Assembly: GCF_033439725.1 (NCBI RefSeq)
Contig: NW_026944387.1
Location: forward strand, 2,852,001-2,916,000
Source of the DNA: Neurospora tetraspora
Taxonomy: Eukaryota; Ascomycota; Sordariomycetes; Sordariales; Sordariaceae
Reading direction: 5' to 3'
Length of the DNA: 64,000 nt
Below, piece after piece: positions 26,635-38,978 of this stretch. The notes below the pieces were generated by a model. It saw nothing but the letters and a program-made list of their open reading frames with translations, was not told the DNA's origin and ran no database searches. The position numbers and the translations under genes are program-made. Positions within the stretch are counted from its first letter, which is position 1, and each line of letters opens with the position of its first letter.

Positions 26635-26987
26635 TAGGATATTCTAAGTAAGTACTTAAATGCCCAAATTTATCTTAATATATATTTTATTAAGCGTAGG
26701 GTTATTTTATCGAGTAGGATATATTATATAAAAGTATTCTCCCTATTAATTTCCGTTGAAGTTAATTGGATTATTAATTTATATTATATTAACCTAACGT
26801 TTATCTTGCTTATATTCTATAAAGTTATATGCGAGGTCCTAGGTTGAGGCTTTCGATAGTATTTGTTTCTAGCTTCCTTTAATAAGACTGTTGTTAACCG
26901 TTACGTACTGTTGCTCTATTTAGTAACTAGTTGCTCACTTTATTATTTTGTATTAGTATTATTTGTAAAGTATCGCTTCGCGTAATA
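26635..26987 (+). repeat. Gypsy-type 3' LTR
   Basis: Right-hand copy of the 353-bp LTR, preceded by a polypurine tract at about 26620-26630. It is followed by GTTAT and then by resumed copia coding remains. Confidence 0.85.
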
Positions 26988-29900
26988 GTTATAAGGGAAG
27001 AATAGGATACCGATAAATAGTATCGAAACTTTAAATAAATAACGAATTATAAAGTAATCGACGATTAAATCAAAGTAAAAAAAATATACTATACAGCCGT
27101 CGCTATTTTTACGAAAGAACCTAAGAATTAAATCAATTAATTAGAAACCTAATCTACTATTATAAATAATAGGCAGAGTAAAGGAATTAGTAAAATTGTC
27201 GTTGCGAATTTATAATACTCTAATTTTATTAATATAATTAAGATCGTCCGTCCTAAATAGTACGATAACGCCTAGAAATTTAATAAAGAAATAACCGCTA
27301 ATATTCTCAAATATATAGAAGTTTATAAAAACTTTAAATAATATAATATCGATAAAATTCGTCGTAAAATCGCCGCCGGAGGAAGAAGAGAGATCTATTA
27401 TAGTACCTTTAGTACTAACGAATCCAATATCGAATATAATAATTAAAAATATAATAGTAATAACTATAACTATACTAAAAATAAAAACGCTCGTTACGAT
27501 ACTAAAAATAAAAAGCCCAAAGGCGTAAGGAAAAGAAAACTCCCGTCGGATAAATTCGAAATTCAACCGCGTAAAAAGGGTAATAATATAATATATAAAA
27601 TATATAAAAGAGGCCATTATTCTCTTACAAACTATTAATATATTAACCTAAGTACAGAACCTTCATACTTCAAACTATACCTCTCTCTTAAATATATTAT
27701 TAAAACCAACCTCGCGAAAAATCTAAAACTCGCTAAGGAAACAACTAAATTCTCTAAGAAGAAGGAGGAAATTGAAAAGGAAAAATTAATATAATTATTG
27801 AATCGGGCTTGTAAAGTAACCTTTTGAATTAATAAAGTATTTAAAGCTAGAAACGAAATTTACCCTTTCAAAAATTCAATAATATTTAATTTAAATAATT
27901 CGCTTTATATATTTAATAAAATTACTCGTTTCATTAACTTTCATTATATTAATCCGGATAACTCTTTATAGACTAATAATATTTAAATAGAAGTTAAAGG
28001 ATTTAAGGAAGTCAATATTATTATTAAGGATAAGAGCGGTCCCCTAAAGCTACAGCTAAAAGAAATCGCCTTCTACCCTAGCTTTACTATTAACTTCGTC
28101 TCTTATTTCCAATTACGAAAATAAAGTTTCTACTAGGACTATCGACTACTAAATAATTATCTAAAGAAGGCTAACAATTCATTCTTTTACTATTTAAATA
28201 CTATCTACAATTAAATAATTATCGAAATTATCCCCCTTTTATTTACCAAAACCTCGTTCGTAGCGCACCGTTATTAAATTAATTTATATACATAACGACC
28301 TTCGAAATAACTAGCGGAAATATAATGTTAACATTAAAACTGTCGAATATAATAATGAATTTATAAATAATAAAATCAAAAATAAATTCGCCTAGTATAG
28401 TACAATTTTTAAACTTTCTACTCCTAATATTTAAATATAAAATAGAGGGTAAAATATTTAAGGAGTATAATTAAAGAGAAATACTATATAATATTATTCA
28501 ATTCAAAAATATTAAAAAATCTATAGTTAAAAATTATTTATATAGCTATTTTTTTTATTAATCGTTCCCCTCGTTAATGATATAATTAGAAATCACCCTT
28601 CGAACGATTCTATACCTATATCGCGAACTAATACAATTAATAAGAACTACGCAAACTAGATTTAAATTACCTTCGAATTTATAAGTATAAAGTATTTACT
28701 ATAATAAATACTACTTAGAGGAAGGAGTAAAAACTTCAAAAGTACAACCTAAAGGCCGTAAATCGGTTATTTCATTAATTATTCAACGACTTCAATTTAT
28801 TATATATAAAATTCTTATACAAATCGGATTATTTAAACTAGGGACGTAATATTCGATAAGGATATTACCTACTACCTAAATATTAAAAAGTTCAAAAACG
28901 ACGTCAAAATTACTAGCGAAGAATTCGCCGATTTACTTAATAAATTAAACGAGCCTACCAATTAACCTTCGGGGTATTTAAATTATTCTATATCGAAGAT
29001 TATATACTATTAAACGACGTTAATAATAATAATATTAAACCTCTCCTATTAAATCTCTTCGATTAAAATTAAGAGGATTATTAAGGAAACTAAGAAATCT
29101 CTTAAAATAAAAGCAATTAACTATAAGAAGTATTAATTTAATAATTTACTAATAATAAAATATTTATCAAATATATTATAAATTTATACCTATCGCCTCT
29201 ATCTACCCTGCTAATCGTATTCTATACCGGCTATTCTATCGACCGAAATATCGACTAATATATTTATTATTAAAAATTATAAGAAATTGCTTTTAGTACT
29301 AATAAATTAATTTAATTAATAGTTAAAATAAATAAAAAAAGTAATTACTAAAGTGGAAATCGAATAATTAATTATAAAACACAATCGTTTTAATAAAGTA
29401 CATTAATACAATTTCCTCCTTATACTTAAGAAGTACTATAATCTAAATAATTATATATTTAACTAATAATTTAAAAAAAATAAAAGAAATTCACTTCAAA
29501 AGCTACAAAAATATAAAAATATAAATCGACATAAATAAAAATATCCCCTACTCTAAACGGAAGTAAATCTTCAACTATATATAGGTTTATACTTATAAAT
29601 TCAATAAAAACGGGATATTTAATAAGGGCAAAAACGAAATTCGTCGTAGGAAATAATTAATAATGAAAAATAAAAATTAATATGTACGTATTTACTCTCG
29701 CAAGTCGATTATTTCGTACTATTATCGCTCTTACTATTCGCTTTAATTTTAAACTTATTTAATATAATGCAGTCAAGGCTTTTATAAATACCTACCTTAA
29801 TAAAGAGATCTATATATACATACTACTAAAATATCGAATACTTCAAAAAGTTCTCAAATTTATTAAGGCCTTATACAATCTCCGATAAATTCCTTTACTA

Positions 29901-31130
29901 TAGCAACGGAAACTAAATAGAGTATTTAAATTAATAAAATTCAAAATAATCCCTAAAAACCTATATATTATAAAGAAAAAAATTATTTTTATATTGTACT
30001 ATATTAATAATATCGTCTTTATATTCAATAAAAGTAAAATAAACGAAGATAAAAAATATATTATAAAATTACAATTACAATATTACTTAATAAGAGGAGA
30101 TGAATTTTAATAATTTCTAAGTATTAAAGTTATACATAATCGAAACTAAAGAAAGATCTAATTATTTCAAGAAGTATATATTAATAAAAATACTAAATTA
30201 TTTAAATTTAGTTATTAACCAATTTTAGTACCTATAAGCTATAAAAAATTAATACCCTTCGAAAGTATTACTAACTGTAGAAAAGTATAAATATACTAAA
30301 TTAACGTAGGCTCTTTACTATATATAATAATCAATACTCGATTTAATATTATATTTTCGTTAAATAAACTAATTAAATATAATCACAATCCTAACTCTAC
30401 TCACTTAGCAACGAGCGAGAAGGTTATACAGTATTTAAGAATAATAAAAATATAGGCACTCTACTTTAGCGGAAGTAATAAATTCGAAATTACCTCTAAT
30501 ACCTCATTTACTAATAATAAAAATAACTATAAAAGCTCCTAAGGTTTTATAATTAAACTATATAGTAATTTAATTTACTAAGGAGTAATTAAACAAACTA
30601 CGGTTACTATATTAATGATAGAAATAGAATTATACGTAATCGAAAAGGTAGTTAAAGAGACTCTCTTTATAAACCGATTAATATCAGCATTAGGAATAAG
30701 CCTATAAGAGGATCCCATTCCCACTCTACATTATAATAACTAATAAACTATTAGGGTACTCACAAAGGAAACGCCCACCTTCAATATAAAAATAAAGTAT
30801 ATAAATATTTATAAATACTAAATAAAAAGAGAAATTCTCGAAAAAAAGACTCTCAATATCAAATATTTAAAAATAAAACTAATACTAATCAATAGATTAA
30901 TAAAGGCACTAAATATTCTAGAACATAAGAGATTTAGGGAATTGCTAGGGATAATTAAGGTGCTACCGCGGGAAGATAGCGGAGGGAGAGATAATCCGGT
31001 ACTGGGAGAAGTGGATTTTAATAATTTAAATAAAATATTAGGTTTAGAAATATAAAACGACGAAAGCAATATATAAATAGCTTTACTTTTAACTTTAAAG
31101 AGAAAAAAGAGGTCTGCAAGTAAGAAGGTA
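26988..31130 (+). pseudogene. Copia gag-pol polyprotein, RIP-destroyed
   Basis: Plus-strand reading resumes after the gypsy insertion. Gag-like basic sequence lies at about 27.0-27.75 kb. Around 27.87-28.14 kb the frame reads ITRFINFHYINPD, then SGPLKLQLKEIAFYPSF, the protease-to-integrase junction typical of copia elements. At about 29.99-30.03 kb TYYINNIVFIF is the mutated YVDD active site of reverse transcriptase. From 30.42 to 30.72 kb VIQYLRIIKI, ALYFSGSNKFEITSNTSF, KQTTV and ELYVIEKVVKETLFINRL match copia RNase H. Asp/Glu to Asn/Lys changes and stop codons throughout are RIP-type. Confidence 0.85.
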
Positions 31131-31303
31131 TATTAAATTCTAGGGTAGCATTCTAGCCAGATGTCGGCTAGATGCCAGAGTCCCAGCCACCTGATTTAAC
31201 AAGTCTTAGCAAATATGGGTTACCCCCAGAACCCCCCATACCAGAGCGCTCGAGTTAGTTACATAGACTACACAGAATCAATCAATCACCAGTAAATCTA
31301 ACA
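31131..31303 (+). repeat. Copia 3' LTR
   Basis: Starts TATTAAATTCTAGGG (ancestral TG mutated to TA), ends TCTAACA, and is followed by the target duplication GCCAC (31304-31308). It is less mutated than the 5' copy. Confidence 0.88.
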
Positions 31304-31308
31304 GCCAC

Positions 31309-32439
31309 AGACGCATGAAAAAAGAGTGGAGGCCAAACGCCAGGGACTGGGACGATGGAAATCCAAGGACCAAGACAGGCGTTTCGACTCCGCCCGTTAG
31401 GCCATATCTACCCCACAAGGCCGGGGCATTTAATCACGGTTGCCGAGAGGACGGCGTGTAAACAGCGTGATAGCCTCCACCTTGGATTTATGCCCTTGGA
31501 CTCCCCTTGGACGTATGTACCGAGGGACCAAATCTTGGCTGATGAGCGTGATGGCGATTTGTCGTTTTCGAATGTTGGTTAGAGACGGTCCTATCGCGCC
31601 GAGCTTGAACACGCGAGGAGCATGAGCACCTCACACCTCACTGTACGCAGGAGGAGACGGAGCAGACGGAGGACAAGAAGGAGGGGTTGTCCTGGCCATG
31701 ATTGACGCGGGCGAGCAAAGATTGTGGCTGTGTTGTAGAGGTACTGTCGGACAGAAAGCCTGAGAGGTTGCACGCCGTCCAGTTCTCCAAGATGTCCAGT
31801 CCAGGATCGGAACCTGCTTGTACGTATGTAGTAGCAGAGTAGGCCTCGCAGGGAAGGATACCGGACCAACAGACCGAGCCAGACTGGTCTCGGACGTAAT
31901 TCTGCAAACGTGGGAGAGTGCAGAAAGTTATCGACATTGCCCTTGAGTGGTACCCTACACGTCAAAGTCGTCTATAGTGTACATAGTATCGACAACGTTA
32001 ACGGCGCCAAGCAAGGTCCAGAGCGGGTGTTAGACGGGGAAGCAACGGGATGCCCGTTCCCAGTGATGCCAGCCCCACTCTCCCGTCTCCACCGTCTCCA
32101 CCTGCCTTGCCTGCCCTGGCCTGCCCACACTGCAGAGTGAGGTGCAGACTTGTTGCTTCCCAGAAGCCAGACTCGAGCGTGAGGTCGGACATACTCCCGT
32201 CTGTCTGTCTACAACTGAAGCCGAAAGTGTATGTGCCCTCTGTGTGTGTGCGGTGCAGCAAGCAACAGCCGCCCGACAGCAGTCAAGCAGTCATCTTTTC
32301 CATTTCGGGATAGACACAGACATATGCTCCCCTGAACTCTGCGTCCTTGTCTCCAATTCCCATCTGGCATCTGCAGACCGAGTGTCCCCGCCCGCCGTCC
32401 GACCCTCCGTCAGCAACGACAGCCAGACGACTTCAGACG

Positions 32440-32479
<40 letters not shown>

Positions 32480-33283
32480 CGCCGCGCATACAGTCCGTCC
32501 GTCATCTCGGGTTGTTTGAGCCCGGCCTACGAGTCGATAACGAGATTGACGAGTTTACCCGTTGTCAACGGCACACAAGTTGGACCACAATTGGACACAC
32601 ACAAAAGCCCAATCCCCAGTCACCAAGTCACCAAGTCCCTCTAGAGTCTGCGCACTTGTAGCACCACCACGAGAGCAACCCCAGTTGCTTGCCCTGCTCA
32701 ATCGGGTGCCGTGCAAAGACCACAAAGCTAACGTCTGGTAACCACTTTCAAAGGTAGCCGGACCCTGTCGTGATAAGCACTCTAAAGCTTCGAGATCCAT
32801 CAAGCAATCGTCATCCAGAGACAAGACTACAGAGTCCTATCTACCCAAGTGGTCCGAGTTCCCACACACAAGCAACAACAGAAAGCATCAGACTACCTGG
32901 TCCCCGCCAAACCCAGCATCGCCGGTCCGGGGTCTGTCTTTTTCCTACCTTGTACCTTCAACTTGTACACGATCCCACCACAACGAAACCAAAGCGCAAT
33001 TATCGACCGGCATCAAGCTTCCAGGGTCCCGTCCCCTTCAATTGTCGACTTTTTGTCTTGTCCATTCTGTGTCTGTCCCGCCCGCCTCAATAACTGCTAC
33101 CACCCCCCAATTCCCGTCTCTTCTCCAAGTCTCGCCTGCTTTGGTTGACCCGGCCCCAGCCAAACCAGTACCGTACGTTGAACATCTTTCTTGTCTTTTC
33201 TTATTCTTAGTAGTTACCCCATCTTTCAGCCCTCGCTGCCCTCCCCGACTAGGGTTGGGTTTCTTTTGCCTTTGCTTCAAACC
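31309..33283 (+). promoter_or_regulatory. Upstream region and probable long leader of the ste20 gene
   Basis: About 2 kb of normal-composition DNA between the copia insertion and the kinase start codon. No gene is supported: the short ORFs on both strands lack family features and overlap each other. The right half is pyrimidine-rich with many CAA/CAG tracts, typical of long 5' leaders of fungal signalling genes. A GTACGT donor at 33173 with pyrimidine-rich sequence and CTTAG (33210) or TTTCAG (33239) could be a 5' UTR intron. Confidence 0.45.
32441..32473 (+). repeat. (CAG)11 microsatellite
   Basis: Eleven perfect CAG units followed by CAACAG, within the region upstream of the kinase gene. 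It encodes poly-Ser, poly-Gln or poly-Ala in the short overlapping ORFs, none of which is credible as a gene. Confidence 0.9.
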
Positions 33284-36200
33284 ATGGACGGCCAGCTCTC
33301 CCTCCTCTCGCCCACCTCGTCCTCCTCCACTTCGCATCGCAAAAGACTCACAAAGAAGCAACGCCCGCCATCCACAAATCACCGCACTAGCTCCTCTTTC
33401 AATGTCGAATCGCTCCGTATTGACGCCCAATCTCTAGACAGCAAACGGAGCTCCTCCAGCCTGCGCCGGGGCCCCAGCAGCAGCCAAAACCCTTCTCTGG
33501 CCAGGACCGTATCCGTCCCCGTCTCCGTCCCTTCAAACGCGCCCGCCAACGCCAAAGCCAGCAACCTCTCTTTGCCACGCTCCCACACCACTCGCTCTCA
33601 ATCCGCAAATTGCCCTTACAATCCGACGCAGACAATACCAACCAACGGCTTTATCCTCTCGCCTACCTCGTCGTCGCAACCCCAATATCAATCGCAGCAT
33701 TATCCCAGCGCTGCCGCCAACACCACCGTTACTAGCTCCAGGAACAAGGACACATCCAAGCAGTACGACCCACTAGACTCCTGCATTGGATCGTTCGATC
33801 AAAACAAATCATCCACGGATGAACTGATTGGCGCTCCATTCGACGGCAAAGCCATTCTCAATCGAATCGAGGCGACAAAATTATCAGCCGCGCCCGCGCC
33901 CACGACCACGACCACGATTGCGCACTTCAACAACATCTCTCCTCGTCGTATCGCACCCCCTCCTCCCCCGCTCCCTCTATCGCGCTCAAACACAGACTCC
34001 AAGGCTGTGAGATCTTCAAAACCGTCAAAGTCGCCCAAATCCACCACATCAAACAAGACCATGGGCGCGTCTTCATTCCGCCACTCGGCGAGTTTCTCGT
34101 CGGCTGAACAACTTCCGCCAAGCGAAAAGCCGTCCAAGTCAGAGAGCAGTTCTTCGAGTAACAAGAGACACTCCGGTGATGGTAAAGAATCCAGGGTTCC
34201 CGGCATGCTAAGGAAGAAGTCGGGCTTCTCCGGCTTCATGAACAGCTTAGTCGGGTCTCCGAAAAAGCCGTTGATTTCGGCACCAGAGAATCCCGTTCAC
34301 GTAACACATGTCGGCTATGATAGCAATACTGGTCAATTTACGGTAGGTTGGCATGCGAATTTGACTAGTGGAAAAGTTATCGATGGACTAACACGTTGAT
34401 AGGGCTTGCCGAAAGAGTGGCAGCGTTTGATAAGCGAGAGTGGAATCACCGAGAAGGACAGAAGAGAACACCCACAAATACTGGTTGATGTCCTCACATT
34501 CTACAAGGAGACGACGGAGAAGCCACAAGAAGACCAACAGCTAGAGAAGTTCCATGATGCACGAGCGACCGATTTCCGCAGCCCGCCAGTGACCGGCACC
34601 ACTCCGCTCGTACTGCAAACAGGCGGTGGCTACACTCATGGTCCCATGTCGCCAATGATCAGTCCACCCGCTAGTCCTAGGTTTCCCCAGGTTGGTCATG
34701 AAGGCAGCTTTGAGAATCCCCGTGCGCCGCCGCCGGTACCCAAGGGCCCGGGTCCCCTTCCAGCAAAGGATATCAACCTGATCCCCAGCCGACCGGCACC
34801 GAAGCCACCAGCAAACATATCCACGCGACCGCTCGTGCCGCCAACCTCATACCCAGCCAAGGATTCGGGAATTGGCATGCCACCGCCAGGTGATGAGCCC
34901 CCGATGCCGTACCTCCCGCCCAAGGATAATGTACAGCATATGTACCAGGAGGAGCACAGGAACAGGTCCAGATCGAATTCCCGGACAAACGGCGCTGCTC
35001 CATTTTCTCCTGTGCAGGCCTCCTCCCCACTTCTCCCGATCGCCGCGGCGAACCAGACCGCGGCTTACCAGCAGCAATTGTTGCAACACCAGCAAGAACA
35101 GGCCATGGCCCAAGCCCAAGCAGCAATGAGTGGTCAACTGAGCCGAGCTGCGAGCAAGAGACAACAACCCACCCCGCCCACCTCACAACACCAACACCCC
35201 CGGCAACCAGACGTCAACGGAGCTCCTCGTATGCCACAAGCTCAAGCCGCAGTTCCCCAAGCTAGCGCAAGACCTCGTCACAGACCACGGCAAAGCAACG
35301 CGATTGATGTTGTGGCTTCCCTTAAGAGGATATGCTCCGACGGTGACCCGAGGGAGATCTACCGCGGGTTTACCAAAATTGGTCAGGGTGCCTCTGGTGG
35401 TGTATACACTGGCCATGAACGGGGAAGCAATAGATTGGTGGCTATCAAGCAGATGAACCTTGAGCAGCAGCCAAAGAAGGATCTCATTATCAACGAGATC
35501 CTGGTCATGAAGGAGAGCTCACACCCCAACATCGTCAACTTTATTGACAGTTACCTGTGTGCCGGAGAATTGTGGGTGGTGATGGAATACATGGAGGGCG
35601 GTAGCTTGACGGATGTTGTCACGTTCAACATCATGACTGAAGGACAAATTGCGTCAGTTTGCCGTGAAACTCTCAGGGGCCTTCAACATCTGCACTCCAA
35701 GGGTGTCATCCACAGAGATATCAAGTCAGACAACATCCTTCTTAGTATGGAGGGCAATATCAAGCTCAGTAAGTCTTCCGTTCTGTCCACTTCAGCAATC
35801 TCGGAAATTTCAATCTTTTTAACCATTTTCCCGTCCATTTCTGTCCATCTCTTCAACCCACGCCCGTTTAATGTTGTGACCCGATACTAATTTATGTTCT
35901 TTCACCATAGCCGATTTTGGATTCTGTGCTACAATCAACGAAGCTCAAAGTAAGCGCACGACAATGGTCGGCACGCCTTATTGGATGGCGCCCGAGGTTG
36001 TGACACGCAAAGAGTACGGCCGCAAGGTGGATATCTGGTCACTGGGCATTATGGCCATCGAGATGATTGAAGGAGAACCTCCCTATCTGACCGAGTCGCC
36101 TCTTCGAGCACTTTGGCTCATTGCGACCAACGGCACGCCACACATCAAGGATGAGCAGTCGCTCTCGCCAGTGTTCCGCGACTTCCTCTACTTTGCCCTC

Positions 36201-36477
36201 AAGGTAGACCCGGAGAAGAGGGCCAGCGCTCATGATCTGCTAAGAGTAAGTCTTGATTCGTCCCCGGTATCTTGATTGGCCATCTTTCTGCGGCTTTCCA
36301 CCTTCTACTTTTCGCTACCAGTTTCAGTTTGATGATGACATTCTTGCCGGGAACCCGAGCTAACTCCTGTAACAGCACGACTTCATGAACAAGTGCGTCG
36401 ACCTATCAACACTGGCGCCCCTAGTCCGAGCAGCGAGGGAAGCCCGAGCCCAAGAAAAGGCCCGTAAAGGCCAGTAG
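33284..36477 (+). CDS. ste20: Ste20-type p21-activated (PAK) serine/threonine kinase
   Basis: Cdc42/Rac effector kinase expected to act upstream of MAPK cascades and in polarity. Four exons (33284-34342, 34403-35768, 35911-36245, 36376-36477) give 953 aa. Residues 1-330 are Ser/Pro-rich. A CRIB domain (about 333-395: [15 protein letters not shown] then GLPKEWQRL) spans the first intron. A Pro/Gln-rich linker follows, then the kinase domain (about 673-925) with glycine loop IGQGASGGV, Lys702, HRDIKSDN (Asp792), DFG at 810-812 and GTPYWMAPE. There is no PH domain, and [20 protein letters not shown] resembles Ste20/Shk1 rather than Cla4. The ATG at 33284 (AAACCATGG) is preferred to 33191, whose extra residues look like intron or leader. 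The last exon begins HDFMN after a CTAAC branch site. RIPed transposons end 2 kb upstream. Confidence 0.93.
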
Positions 36478-38978
36478 TGTGTGATCCTTCTAGGCGTTTT
36501 GTGCTGTTCACGCGCGCACGAGAGATATTCCCCTGGAGCGTTATTGTTTCGCATCCCGCTTTTGTTCTTTACTTTTTGGTTCTGAAGCAATTCTCTCCTA
36601 CAGAAGAGAGTTGTGGATTGGGTTAGGTCATCATCTTGATCTCTACCTTTTACATGGCCGGCCAGATCTTTGATTTTGCATCTGCTGGGATTTTTTTCTT
36701 GGTTTGAGCGATCTATGGGTACCCAACACATAACATATGTACTTTCGATCCTTAAACGCCAATTCTTTTTGGTATTCTTTTTATCTTTTTTACGAACGAA
36801 GGATATTTCTTGACCGAACGAGCGGGAACGAACCCGGAGCACACACGTATACACACACATCTACACGTGGAACAAAACACGAACCGTTACACAGCGAGCG
36901 AGCGGAATACGAAATGCAAAGCAAGCGAGCAAGCAAGCCAGAGCACATGGCGAAGTAAAAGGCATAGCACAGCGAGCCGGAGCGCGACTGATGTTTTTCT
37001 GTTTACTGGTTTCCTCGAACGACAACGGCCTTTCGATACGCACGCACAGATAAATGAGCTCTTGTCTTATTCATGGGTTACTACAGGCTTTGGGTTGGGA
37101 ATTGGGGATTGTGTCAAGAGGCGGAACATCTTTTTTTCTTGGTTATTGATGATTGCTACGGTACTATACAACATGGAAGAAGAATTTGAACTTGTACACC
37201 AGGATGGATGGGGCAGGATTTTCACGTTGAGGGCTAGAGAGTGTGTGTCTATTGGGCCTGTCATCATGGTGCGCTTTTGTTAACTAAGGTAGGTAAGTAG
37301 GATGGTTGTTGACGTTTCTTCATGCTGACGGGGGGGAAGGATGGCAAGGACAAAGTGGAAGTTGAGAATGGGATGAAGAAGCAGACGGGAAGGATGGTAA
37401 AGATAGCTTGAGGATACGGAAGTAGTATTGAAGTGAACGTTGAGGCTTGAAACCGATTCCTATTTCCTCTTGATGTGGTATGCGTGAAAATCGAAAAGCC
37501 TTTCTTCGTGTTGAGAGGAGCCGAGTCCAGTCCGAATCTCGGCGTCCTCAACACCAACCATATAACAGAACTTTCCCAAGTCTCATCAAAGTTCAACCGA
37601 TGAAGCCTGTCTAGTCCTGTCCTGGTTCGAGCCGACCTCACCGACCCATCAGCACCACCTAACCAACCAAACCAACCCGTCGTAACCCATAACACGCACC
37701 GAAGGAACTATCCAACCGATCATTCATTCGCAATACAAACACATTCCCGTCGGTCTCCCAGCCAGCTAGCTAGCTTGCCTCCCCAGTTTTCATCTCTCTA
37801 CCCTGGATATCCCGCCCATTCATCCAACAGCTCTTTCACAGATATTCCGCCGTACCGAACTTTTCCAGCGTCTCTGTTCCTGTTCCCAAGATTACTGTTG
37901 ACTGCCTCGACCCCTACAGTACCTTACCTACCCCTAAGTAGGGTCCTCCTCCGTTTTCCGTTTTCCAGGGTCAGGCCATTCCGTCCCCCCCACTCATACC
38001 AAGAATTTTGATTATTATTGATGCCAGTGACCCAGTATAACTAATCACTTAACCAACTAATCAACTTAAAAAAATCACGACCGTCCTTTCTTTCCTTGGT
38101 TCTTATCGATGTAGAAAGGCTGGATCCACTTTGTGACGTCATTTAGATAGAGGGACCAAAGAGGTACCTAACTCAAAAGAAAGAGCCACAGGGCCACGAG
38201 ATTTTGGATTCAAAGAGACGTTCGTCCCTGTGCTCGTTAGTTTTGTTGAAGTCTTTTGGCCTTGTGCGTCGCGTCGTTGTTGAAAGGAAATGTGGCTTGT
38301 AGTATCGTGTCGTATTCAAGCTGTCAACCGTCGAATGATCGCGGTTTTCAACGGCTCTGATTCTCGTGTCTCGTGTTTCGCGGTTGCGGGATGGGGACGG
38401 CTTCAAGCGAGTTACGTATCACGATATCACGAAGCGGTAGAAAAAGGGAAGAGTATGTGTTGAAGTTGAATAAGCAGTCATGATTGTTGACGCCAAGAAT
38501 CATGTCGTCTACCTATTATCAAGAGAGACCATGTTCGATTCGATCATGGAGGGCCCTTTCCCCATTCACCCCGCATTTTGTTGTGACTTTCTTTGAGCGT
38601 CAAAGAGCAAGCAAAGCAACTCAACTCGAGGAAAAAAGTAAATCATTCATCCATGTCCCCAAACGCCATCCCGTCTTTCCTGTGTCTTTTCGTTTCGAAG
38701 AAGATTTCCAGCAAGCCAAATCCGCTGCGCTGTGAAAACCCCGTTGCCCGTCTAGTAGAGAGAAAAAGAAAAGCCGCCATGCCAACTGTAAAAGATCCAC
38801 CGAAATCAGAAAAAGGTGTCGTTTCCTTTGTCGTGAAAACTGGAATCCGTCCGTGACTCTTTTTTGTGTGTGCAGGAGCTTGATGTTCCGTGCACACAAC
38901 GTCTTAGGGTATCAAGCCAAAAAACAGAAACCGTCTATAAGGTGTTCCCCCAAACCAAATATCCCATAAGCGATCAGC
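36478..38978. other. Intergenic, ste20 and dehydrogenase 3' flanks
   Basis: This 2.5 kb lies between two convergent genes. It holds the ste20 3' UTR on the left and the dehydrogenase 3' UTR on the right. Several open frames of 60-160 codons exist, but they are rich in rare residues, overlap on both strands and have no recognisable family. I see no RNA gene. Confidence 0.5.

Larger units (their letters stand above)
7938..26987 (+). mobile_element. Gypsy-type LTR retrotransposon nested inside the copia element
   Basis: Bounded by 353-bp direct repeats (7938-8290 and 26635-26987) that start TAG and end TAATA (ancestral TG...CA after RIP). GTTA or GTTAT lies just outside each end (7934-7938 and 26988-26992), a 4-5 bp target duplication. 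A polypurine run (GAAGGGGAAA) precedes the right LTR. Inside, the plus strand shows gag, a protease signature near 12.1 kb, and reverse transcriptase and integrase remains at 19.94-22.64 kb. The interior of 18.3 kb is far too long for one element, so it holds further insertions: LINE pieces and perhaps a second gypsy element. Confidence 0.75.
7204..31303 (+). mobile_element. Ty1/copia LTR retrotransposon, RIPed and split by nested elements
   Basis: The ends are 171-bp (7204-7374) and 173-bp (31131-31303) direct LTRs, differing mainly by transitions. They begin TG (RIPed to TA on the right) and end CA (RIPed to TA on the left). GCCAC flanks both sides (7199-7203 and 31304-31308) as a perfect 5-bp target duplication. 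The internal copia part lies at 7375-7937 and 26988-31130, about 4.7 kb in total, a normal size for a copia element. The 19 kb between is a later gypsy-type insertion. Gag, protease, integrase, reverse transcriptase and RNase H remains occur in copia order on the plus strand after 27 kb. Confidence 0.88.

Noticed and set aside
27210-27617. Minus-strand ORF of 135 codons
   Set aside because: It is the antisense of the decayed copia gag; its hydrophobic look results from AT-rich codons.
31355-33148. Numerous overlapping 60-125 codon ORFs on both strands upstream of ste20
   Set aside because: No domains, no splice structure, low-complexity composition and mutual overlap; best read as leader and promoter DNA.
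33191-33283. Upstream ATG extending the kinase by 31 residues (MSFLILSS...)
   Set aside because: The added codons come from a pyrimidine-rich stretch with CTTAG and TTTCAG acceptor-like sites, and the ATG at 33284 has a much better context and begins the typical Ser-rich N-terminus.
36246-36360. Alternative last kinase exon starting at the TTTCAG acceptor near 36329
   Set aside because: It would end the protein with a short tail ([11 protein letters not shown]) and lose the kinase C-terminal helix [10 protein letters not shown] that the acceptor at 36375, preceded by a CTAAC branch site, restores.
36810-37283. 157-codon ORF downstream of ste20
   Set aside because: Made of His/Thr/Ser-rich low-complexity sequence in the 3' UTR, with overlapping ORFs on the other strand and no family resemblance.
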